NCBI GenBank assembly: GCA_963806635.1
Contig: CAWDZA010000004.1
Location: forward strand, 1-21,798
DNA length: 21,798 nt
Reading direction: 5' to 3'
Source of the DNA: CAVVEQ01 sp963806635
Lineage (GTDB): Bacteria > Chloroflexota > Anaerolineae > Anaerolineales > Anaerolineaceae
Below, piece after piece: positions 15,309-21,798 of this stretch. The position numbers and the translations under genes are program-made. Below the pieces are notes generated by a model, which was not told the DNA's origin, did no database searches, and worked only from the letters and a program-made list of their open reading frames with translations. Each line of letters opens with the position of its first letter. Position 1 is the stretch's first letter.

Positions 15309-16586
15309 CTACCAAATGACCATCGTTTCCTTAAATAACCTTACCAAGTCTTCAGCACTTGCAGGACGTGGTGAGAGTTTGGTTACCCTGTGTTGGGGCA
15401 ATGTACCCGCCACCAGGTCTTCAATATCCTGGATTTCAAAACCTATAGCCTTCAATCCATTCGGCATTCCGGTTTTCTTCATCACATCAATAACGGCTCC
15501 TGCGAGTAAGTCACCCGCATCCCCGTCTTTTGCACCAGCTACATCCACACCCATAAGGCTGGCCGCATAGAGATGAAGTTTTGGGTTGGTTGGAGCGGTA
15601 AAACGAAAAACGGCGGGCGCGCTAAGAATGACGGACATTCCGTGCGGAACCATGGGGTGATCTTGAGGATAACCTTCAGGGAAATAGTTGCGTACCATTC
15701 CGGAGATAGGATAGGACATTCCATGCGGAAGGGTAACCCCTGCGTTGCCGAAGCCGATCCCGGCAAAAGAAGAAGCTAGAAGCATCTGTCCCCGCGCTTC
15801 GTCATCTGAAATATCAGTGATCTCACGCACCAGGAATTTTGAGCAGATCTCGATCGCGTTGGATGCCCAAATATAGCTGATTGGGTTGGCTCCCTGGTAT
15901 GCCGGGCGCTGGGCAGGTGTCTCCGGTGCAACGCGTTGCTGGTACGGAAGTGCTGTAAGTGATTCCAGGGCGTGGCACAACACATCCAAACCACTACAGG
16001 CTGCCACCATTTTTGGCATCGTTCTCGTGTTGTCTGGATCAATTATCCCGAGCTGCGGGCGCAGCGCCCGGTGGGCGATCCCGGTTTTTATGTGCATTTC
16101 AAGTAAGTCGAATATTGCTGTTCCGGTTGTTTCACTGCCAGTGCCTGCTGTTGTTGGAATGGCGACCATCGGGCATAATCGCCCTGGAGGTGGTTGACCC
16201 TTCCCAATGGGGGCATTGACATAGGTCAGGAATTCAGCCGGATATGTGGCATACAAGTTAGCCGCCTTGGCAGTATCCATGGTTGACCCCCCACCCACGG
16301 CGACATAACCATCAAATTTCCCGTCAGTGGCAAATTGGATCGCGTCTTTGAAGGATAGGTCAGTGGGTTCTACACGCACATGGTTATATAACACCGCGTC
16401 TATGCCTGCACCCTGAAGGGATTTCATTACTTTGGCGCATGTTTCACTCTCCGCCAGATTTGGATCGACGAGAACCATCACGCGCCGGGCTCCCAGGGTC
16501 TTCATGTCATACCCCACCTCGTTTGTCGAACCCGGACCAAATTTGACGCTGGACGTATCCATTAGAAAAGTGGTTTCGGTTGCCAT
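15309..16586 (-). CDS. Hydroxyacid-oxoacid transhydrogenase (ADHFE1-like iron-containing alcohol dehydrogenase)
   Basis: A 425-residue Fe-ADH family protein whose sequence follows human ADHFE1/HOT rather than FucO-type dehydrogenases. Examples are NVRVEPT-like HVRVEPTDLSFKDAIQFA, YVAVGGGSTMDTAKAANLYA, VNAPIGKG, RPAYQGANPISYIWA, GIGFGNAGVTLPHGMSYPISG and GTLPQHRVTKLSPRP. Metal ligands are D201 and H205 (GLDVLCHALE), H288 and H315. HOT enzymes oxidise 4-hydroxybutyrate (or similar hydroxyacids) while reducing 2-oxoglutarate to D-2-hydroxyglutarate, with tightly bound NAD. The ATG at 16586 has AGGAGA six bases upstream. It diverges from the second ABC importer, so its substrate may derive from that import. 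Confidence 0.9.
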   Translation of the reverse strand: MATETTFLMDTSSVKFGPGSTNEVGYDMKTLGARRVMVLVDPNLAESETCAKVMKSLQGAGIDAVLYNHVRVEPTDLSFKDAIQFATDGKFDGYVAVGGGSTMDTAKAANLYATYPAEFLTYVNAPIGKGQPPPGRLCPMVAIPTTAGTGSETTGTAIFDLLEMHIKTGIAHRALRPQLGIIDPDNTRTMPKMVAACSGLDVLCHALESLTALPYQQRVAPETPAQRPAYQGANPISYIWASNAIEICSKFLVREITDISDDEARGQMLLASSFAGIGFGNAGVTLPHGMSYPISGMVRNYFPEGYPQDHPMVPHGMSVILSAPAVFRFTAPTNPKLHLYAASLMGVDVAGAKDGDAGDLLAGAVIDVMKKTGMPNGLKAIGFEIQDIEDLVAGTLPQHRVTKLSPRPASAEDLVRLFKETMVIW

Positions 16587-16635
16587 TCTTATCTCCTATT
16601 TAAAGTATGTCGGTAAAAGAAAACGATTTCATTTT

Positions 16636-16645
16636 TTCGTACGAA
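16636..16645. promoter_or_regulatory. TTCGTACGAA palindrome upstream of the transhydrogenase gene
   Basis: A perfect 10-base palindrome, 50 bases upstream of the minus-strand ATG. It may be an operator; it is short enough to occur by chance. Confidence 0.25.
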
Positions 16646-16762
16646 GAGTCAAACTTGCACATTGCATCATGAATTTTAAGATTGAGTGACCAGATTCTAT
16701 CGTGCAACACAATTACTCTTTCGGTTTATGCAACTATTAAAAATACTCCTTCATTTCCTTCA

Positions 16763-16789
16763 GATAGTCTGGGGACTATCGAATAGTCT
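16763..16789 (+). promoter_or_regulatory. Inverted repeat plus third half-site, probable operator
   Basis: GATAGTC-TGGG-GACTATC (16763-16780) is a perfect 7-base inverted repeat, and another ATAGTCT half-site follows at 16783-16789, 19 bases from the first. The cluster lies 44-70 bases upstream of the -35 of the binding-protein promoter, a position suited to an activator. It is also upstream of the divergent transhydrogenase gene, so it may control both. Confidence 0.55.
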
Positions 16790-16832
16790 TTTGCATCTAT
16801 GTCTCCATTATTATATTCTAATCTAGCGATTA

Positions 16833-16861
16833 TTGACATCGTTGTCTAATTTCTCTATAAT
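16833..16861 (+). promoter_or_regulatory. Consensus sigma-70-type promoter of the second ABC operon
   Basis: TTGACA (16833-16838), 17 bases, TATAAT (16856-16861). The start should be near 16868, giving a leader of about 45 bases before the lipoprotein gene. Confidence 0.8.
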
Positions 16862-16913
16862 TACTACTAACGCTCACCGAGTGTTAAATCATCCCATAGG
16901 AGAGAAAGAGAAA

Positions 16914-17996
16914 ATGAGTCAACGTAATGTAGCTATTGGTCTAGTTGTTATGCTGATCGCAACGATCCTTGTTGCCTGTGCTGCACCTGCAGCACCCGAA
17001 GCTGCCGCGCCTGCCGCACCTGCAGCAGCCGATGCCGCAGCACCTGCCGCCGCAGCAGATCAACCCATGCGCACCTACTACATGATTTCATCCCACCAGG
17101 CGCATCCATATTTTGCCGATTCCCATCTCGCCCTGAGATACGCTGCTGATTATTTTAATGTCAATATCATTGCAGCTGGTCCTGAAGGATGGGACACAAA
17201 AGCCCAGGCTGACGCTATCGAAGCTGCTATTGCCAAGAATCCCAATGGCATCATCACCCGCATGTGGGATGACTCCCCCGCAGAAGCAGTAAAGAAAGCA
17301 ATGTCAGCTGGTATTCCGGTCGTTATGACCGAAACCAGAACCGCTGTCAATCCCGGTCTCACCTACATCGGCCTCGATAATTATCAAACCGGAAGAGATA
17401 CAGCCGCCGAGTTGATCAAACGCGCCGGTACGACCGGAAAAGTTGCCCTAATGGGTAACTGGGGAGCTGCAAACACGGACGCCAAGCTCCGCGGCGTAAA
17501 AGATTACCTTGCTGAGAACTCTGAATGGGAAGTCGTTGTTGAAGCCGATGACAAAGCCGCAACCGCCGATGCCATCGAAGCAGCGAAGAGCGTATTCAAT
17601 AACTATCCCGACGTCAATGCTGTTGTTGGGCTGGATTCCAGCTCCGGCACCGGTATTGCAATGGCCATGGAAGAACTTGCCATCAAACCGGGTTCCGTTA
17701 AAGTTGTTGTACATGACAGAGAACCCGCAACGTTGGAATATATTGGCAAGGGTTATATCGATGCCACCCTCATCAATAAAACCGCAACCGATGAATTCTT
17801 AGCGATTCTTCTTATGCAGGATTGGAATGATGGTGGATTGAAAAATATCCCGATATCCTCCGATAATGCTGCTGCTGGCGTCAACCCTGTTCCGGAAAAC
17901 ATGTATAATACGGCAGCCGTCATCGATGCCAATAATGTTCAATATTTCCTTGCCGAAAACATGCCCAAAATTGAGACCGACCTGTATAACTATTAA
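16914..17996 (+). CDS. Sugar ABC transporter substrate-binding lipoprotein
   Basis: A 360-residue lipoprotein. Residues 1-22 form a signal peptide with lipobox LVAC (IATILVAC), followed by an Ala/Pro linker to about residue 50 and a type 1 periplasmic-binding domain. TYYMISSHQAHPYFADSHLALRYAA is the first strand and helix; GIITRMWDDSPAEAVKKAMSAGIPVVM and INKTATDEFLAILLMQ are family-typical. It captures a sugar outside the membrane for the permeases encoded downstream. The frame extends upstream to 16833, but the ATG at 16914 with AGGAGAG nine bases before it is the real start, because the extension would overlap the promoter. It is not closely similar to the other two binding proteins in the window, so it probably binds a different sugar. 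Confidence 0.94.
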   Translation: MSQRNVAIGLVVMLIATILVACAAPAAPEAAAPAAPAAADAAAPAAAADQPMRTYYMISSHQAHPYFADSHLALRYAADYFNVNIIAAGPEGWDTKAQADAIEAAIAKNPNGIITRMWDDSPAEAVKKAMSAGIPVVMTETRTAVNPGLTYIGLDNYQTGRDTAAELIKRAGTTGKVALMGNWGAANTDAKLRGVKDYLAENSEWEVVVEADDKAATADAIEAAKSVFNNYPDVNAVVGLDSSSGTGIAMAMEELAIKPGSVKVVVHDREPATLEYIGKGYIDATLINKTATDEFLAILLMQDWNDGGLKNIPISSDNAAAGVNPVPENMYNTAAVIDANNVQYFLAENMPKIETDLYNY

Positions 17997-18020
17997 TCCT
18001 TTAATGCTCTAACCTCTAAC

Positions 18021-18063
18021 AGTCGAAAGGTGTATTAACAGTATGCCTTTCGACTTCTTTTTC
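18021..18063 (+). terminator. Intrinsic terminator/attenuator between binding protein and ATPase
   Basis: AGTCGAAAGG (18021-18030) and CCTTTCGACT (18046-18055) form a perfect 10-base stem with a 15-base loop, followed by TCTTTTTC. Located between the first gene and the ATPase gene, it probably makes read-through partial so that binding protein exceeds membrane parts. Confidence 0.75.
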
Positions 18064-18113
18064 AGGCGATGAATTGATCGTATAAACCGAAGTCCTGAAA
18101 TGGGAGTAAATCA

Positions 18114-19679
18114 ATGTCAACAAATCCTGTATATAGTAAAACCAAAGTTACACTTGACTCCGCATTTGGAGAAGACGATTTCATTCAGATTCGTGATATT
18201 TCAAAGTCATATGGCGCTGTCAAGGCATTGAAGAGCGTCGGTTTTGGAATTAAAAAAGGGGAAGTCCACACATTACTCGGGGAAAATGGCGCGGGTAAAT
18301 CAACTCTGGTCAAGATCATTATGGGTGAAGAAGCACCTGATTCCGGTGAAATAATGATTGGCGGTAAATCAATCAAAATCTTTTCACCCGAACACGCCCA
18401 AATGATGGGTATATCAATGGTGCACCAGGAATTATCCATTTTCGATAATTTGACAGTTGCTGAGAATATTTTTCCCACCCGCTATTTTACAAATACTATA
18501 GGTACCATCAATTGGAATAATCTAAATCGTCGCACGGAAGAGAGTATCGCGATTTTTGATATCAATATAAATCCGAAACAGAAAATGGAGTCTCTCACTC
18601 TTGCTCAACAGCAGATGGTCGAGATACTCCGTTGTATCAGCAATAACCAGCAAATTATTCTTCTTGACGAACCTACATCCGGTTTGAACAACGATGAAAC
18701 CTGCAAATTGATGCAGATCATTCGCGACTTACGTGATAAAGGTATTACGATCATTTATATTTCCCATCGGATCAATGAAGTACTGGAAATTAGCGACAGA
18801 ATTACGATATTACGGGATGGTAAATATATTTGCACGTATTTAAATGATGGAAACCTCACCGAGGATGATCTCGTAAGTGCGATGGTTGGCCGTGAGTTAT
18901 CAGAAAGCCTTTACTCCAAGAAGATTTTTATTGACGCAAGCGCTAATCCGGTTTTCTATAAGGTGGAAGGACTTTCAAAGAAAAACGCGTTAAATCCGAT
19001 CGGATTTGAGCTTCACGAGGGCGAGATAATCGGCTTTTTCGGATTGGAAGGGTCGGGGTTGATCACTGTATCGCAGATGATTTACGGTCTTGAGGGAAAG
19101 GATACTGGTGAGATCACCTTCAAGAATGAAAAACTAACGAAGATCACACCGCCAGAGTTGTTAAAGAAGAAAATCCTTTACCTGAATAACAATCGCAAAA
19201 AAGCCGGTCTCCTGTTGGGCAGTGGAGCTGCGGATAATATGATGATGCCAAAAATGGATGAGTTATCAACTTTTTCATTTCTAAATAAAAATGCAATCGC
19301 AGATTACACGGAAAAATATATCCATCTATTTTCGATCGTTATTCCAAATATTTTTGAAAAACCACGCAACCTTAGTGGTGGTAACCAACAAAAACTCATG
19401 ATTTCAATGTGTATCGGCACGAAACCCGAGTTGATGATCGTGAATGAACCAACACGGGGGATCGATGTGGGCGCAAAGAGCGAAATTCATAAATTTATTT
19501 TGGAGGCCGCAAAACAAGGAACCGGATTCATCATTTTCAGCTCCGACCTTCCCGAACTTATGGGGCTTTGCGACAGGATCTATGTCATGAAAAATAAATC
19601 TATTGTTGGGGAGCTGGCGGGGGACCGGATAGACGAGGAATCCGTTTTTGCATTAGCCGCGGGAAGCGGGAGGTGTTAG
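18114..19679 (+). CDS. Ribose-type sugar ABC transporter ATPase (second system)
   Basis: A 521-residue protein with two ATPase domains. The first has GENGAGKST, VHQELSIFDNLTVAENI, LTLAQQQ, ILLDEPTSGL and IYISHRINE. The second has a degenerate P-loop (FFGLEGSGLITVSQMIYG), LSGGNQQK and a Walker B of LMIVNEPTRGIDVGAK, in which the usual Asp before Glu is Asn. GGGAG lies eight bases before the ATG. It would power the two permeases that follow; the ATG of the first is only three bases after its stop. The encoding DNA is visibly more AT-rich than that of the other ATPase in this window, so the two systems are not a recent duplication. Confidence 0.94.
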   Translation: MSTNPVYSKTKVTLDSAFGEDDFIQIRDISKSYGAVKALKSVGFGIKKGEVHTLLGENGAGKSTLVKIIMGEEAPDSGEIMIGGKSIKIFSPEHAQMMGISMVHQELSIFDNLTVAENIFPTRYFTNTIGTINWNNLNRRTEESIAIFDININPKQKMESLTLAQQQMVEILRCISNNQQIILLDEPTSGLNNDETCKLMQIIRDLRDKGITIIYISHRINEVLEISDRITILRDGKYICTYLNDGNLTEDDLVSAMVGRELSESLYSKKIFIDASANPVFYKVEGLSKKNALNPIGFELHEGEIIGFFGLEGSGLITVSQMIYGLEGKDTGEITFKNEKLTKITPPELLKKKILYLNNNRKKAGLLLGSGAADNMMMPKMDELSTFSFLNKNAIADYTEKYIHLFSIVIPNIFEKPRNLSGGNQQKLMISMCIGTKPELMIVNEPTRGIDVGAKSEIHKFILEAAKQGTGFIIFSSDLPELMGLCDRIYVMKNKSIVGELAGDRIDEESVFALAAGSGRC

Positions 19680-19682
19680 CAA

Positions 19683-20658
19683 ATGAATAACGAAACATTA
19701 TCCACTGCAACACCGATAAGCAGAAAAAAGAGCTTTAACTTTAGCTCAATTACCATCATACTCATTGCTTTAATTCTGTTTATTTTTCTTTCATTAACCA
19801 GTGATACTTTCTTAACTTCAAGAAATATCTACTCGATATTGTATGGTGTTTCATTCCAATTTTTTGCGATCATTGGCTTTACCTACCTGATGATAATGGG
19901 TGAGATTGACCTCTCTGTAGGCTCAGTCTACGCTTTTTCCGGGATGTTTATGGGATATCTGATGGTGATGATGAAGGTCCCGCTTTTACCGGCGATGGGT
20001 ATCTCTCTGCTTGTCTGTGGGCTAATGGGGATGGTTACAGGGTATCTTGTTGTCCGGTTTAGACTAAATTCCATGATGGTTACTATCGCTACCTTAACGC
20101 TAATTCGCGGCTTATCTTCATATTTAGTAAAAGCCATGTATGGTGCAACTTATCCGCCTGCCATGCGCCATCTTTCCAAAATTGAAGTCGGGAATGTTTA
20201 TATAACCATTATCGCTATGATCGTGTTGGTCGTCGTCCTAGAGATCTTGCTAAAAAGATCTGCGATTTTTAAAAGGATGTATTTTGTGGGAGAGAATCGC
20301 CAAACCGCAAGAATTTATGGGATCAAATCTGACCGGATTAAGGGTGCAGGAATGTTTGCGGTCGCCCTTGCTGCTGCCATAGGGGGGATATTGATTTCCT
20401 CCCGGGTTTCATATGCGGATACGGCAATCGGGGTGGGGCTTGAGTTTCAGCTGCTCGCGGCGGCGGTTCTTGGAGGAGCCAGCCTTTACGGGGGGAAAAG
20501 GCAGTATTCTTGGTTCGTGCATCGGCTTAATATTCCTGGCGACTATTCTTAATGGAATGGTGATTTTCAATATTGAACCGCTCCTCCAGCAACTGATAAT
20601 TGGTGTGATTCTTATCATTTCAGTTTTCATTGATACTCGCCTAAATAGGGGTAATTAA
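19683..20658 (+). pseudogene. Sugar ABC transporter permease (RbsC family), one frameshift
   Basis: The frame encodes a membrane protein with EIDLSVGSVYAFSG, a long set of hydrophobic segments and LEFQLLAAAVLGGASLYGG. It breaks in the run GGGGGGAAAAGG near 20491-20502, and the open frame then ends at 20552. The expected family ending continues in the next frame as KGSILGSCIGLIFLATILNGMVIFN...IDTRLNRGN to 20658. Dropping one A restores a 324-residue permease of normal length. The GGGAGG ribosome site lies in the end of the ATPase gene. The break lies in a homopolymer and the rest is intact, so a sequencing error is as likely as real inactivation. Confidence 0.86.
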
Positions 20659-20668
20659 GGATCAACCT

Positions 20669-21668
20669 ATGGATAAGAAATTAACATTTCAAAATTCGAG
20701 TCAGAGAATTTCAGCAATTTTTAAGAAAAACGAGGCTGTTTCTGTCACGCTTGCTGTCCTGTTATTCTTAATGCTGATCATATCGTCGCCATATGCTTTG
20801 GATCCGGCAAATATCGATGCGGTGCAAACCGCTATCGCACCTTACGGAATTATGTCGATAGGCATGATGGTGCTTCTGATTTCGGGGTGTTTGATTTATC
20901 CGTTGGTTCGGCGATGTGTCTCGGAGGTCTTGTTGCTGCAATTTCTCTTACCTTAGGCGCGAACCCGATTCTGGCAATCATTGCCGGAATTCTTTCGGGA
21001 ATGATCATTGGTGTGGTCAACGGATTACTCGTTGAGGTGGCAAAAGTCAACGCGCTGATCGCCACGATCGGAACCATGTATATTGCCAGAGGCATCAGTG
21101 AGATTGTATTAGTTGGCCGCGGGCAGGCAGGTTATACAAATTTCCCCGAGAACTTTAACAACCTGGGGAGAGGCCAATTTTTGAATGTGTATTACATGTT
21201 CTGGATAATGGTTGCGCTAGTGATCATTTTCCAGCTAATCCTTGCCTATACAAAGTTCGGGCGCAAATTATTCTTCATCGGGGGTAACTATAATGCGTCC
21301 AAGCAGTTAGGGATCAATGTAAAAAGGATAGGATTATTGCTTTTATGATAAGCGGAACCCTTGCAGCATTTGCGGGTATCCTGGTAACTGCCAGAGCAGG
21401 GATCGCCAACCGGTATACGGGGGTTGGGGCGCATATGGAAATCATAATTGCTTGCATCATTGGGGGGGGTACTCTGATGGGCGGTCAAGGTTCAATTATC
21501 GGCGCCATTGCAGGTATGGTATTCATGGCACTCATGAGTAATGCCTTTAACCTTTTCACAATTCCTCCACAGTGGCAAAGCATTATGGTGGGGATTATTC
21601 TCCTGATTGTCATTACTGTGGATGGATATGTTTCTCTTACCAAGCAGAAAAAGCTTGGTAAATTATGA
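20669..21668 (+). pseudogene. Second sugar ABC transporter permease (RbsC family), two frameshifts
   Basis: The gene opens with MDKKLTFQNSS and reads through IAPYGIMSIGMMVLLISG. One G is missing in the run at 20884-20887; the next frame gives VFDLSVGSAMCLGGLVAAIS, the family motif. A further base is missing near 21336-21338. The last part resumes as AFMISGTLAAFAGILVTARAGIANRYTG and GGGTLMGGQGSIIGAIAG and ends at 21668. With both bases restored it is about 333 residues, a normal permease. Two different permeases after one ATPase suggest a heterodimeric channel, as in the Lsr and rhamnose importers. Confidence 0.85.
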
Positions 21669-21704
21669 TACCAATTTCCCGGCCTTTGATAAAAAGGAGT
21701 GAAC

Positions 21705-21798
21705 ATGTATTTACTAGGAATTGATATTGGAAGCACAATAATTAAAGCTGGATCTTTTGATCTTCAAGGCAACGAATTAGGTGCCTTTGGAGTAAGGG
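21705..21798 (+). CDS. FGGY-family carbohydrate kinase, N-terminal part
   Basis: The gene runs off the right edge. The first 31 codons read MYLLGIDIGSTIIKAGSFDLQGNELG, the phosphate-binding loop and first strands of FGGY kinases. AAAAAGGAG lies just upstream of the ATG, and only 36 bases separate it from the permease gene, so it is in the same operon. It probably phosphorylates the sugar brought in by this transporter. It is a different gene from the kinase at 13208. Confidence 0.85.
   Translation, partial: MYLLGIDIGSTIIKAGSFDLQGNELGAFGVR

Overview
The window is a bacterial carbohydrate-uptake and catabolism region. It most likely comes from a member of the Chloroflexota (Anaerolineae-like). 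This is an inference from the lipoprotein solute-binding proteins, whose lipobox cysteine is followed by long Ala/Pro/Thr/Glu linkers, and from the density of ribose-type ABC importers. No rRNA, tRNA, CRISPR array, transposase or phage gene was seen.

Region A (1-6624) is a divergent regulatory unit. On the minus strand lie a DegT/DnrJ/EryC1/StrS aminotransferase and the start of a VOC-fold protein. On the plus strand lie a GntR/UTRA regulator, an SDR dehydrogenase, an AraD-like class II aldolase/epimerase, a UlaE-like sugar-phosphate 3-epimerase with two frameshifts, and two tandem PIG-L (LmbE-type) deacetylases. The spacer holds two back-to-back consensus promoters. Each is followed by a TGTCATAC box in the same orientation relative to its own promoter, the likely operators of the GntR protein.

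Region B (6768-14755) is a ribose-type ABC import and catabolism operon. A consensus promoter with a lac-like operator leads into an ATPase, a permease and a solute-binding lipoprotein (frameshifted), followed by a strong terminator. Beyond it lie an aldo/keto reductase, a second and almost identical binding protein without a recognisable signal peptide, and an FGGY sugar kinase. Taken together, SDR, FGGY kinase, UlaE-like 3-epimerase and AraD-like 4-epimerase could carry a pentitol or L-pentulose to D-xylulose 5-phosphate. This is an inference.

Region C (14756-21798) starts with a gene-free stretch containing a bidirectional terminator. It continues with a minus-strand hydroxyacid-oxoacid transhydrogenase (ADHFE1-like Fe-ADH) and, divergently, a second ABC importer: lipoprotein, attenuator-like terminator, ATPase and two permeases, then the start of another FGGY kinase. 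Both permease genes are frameshifted as read. Region C looks more AT-rich than region B, so the two transport systems may have different histories.

Six single-base frameshifts, and possibly a seventh, interrupt otherwise well-conserved genes, often in short homopolymers. They may be sequencing or assembly errors, or real decay; the sequence alone cannot decide.
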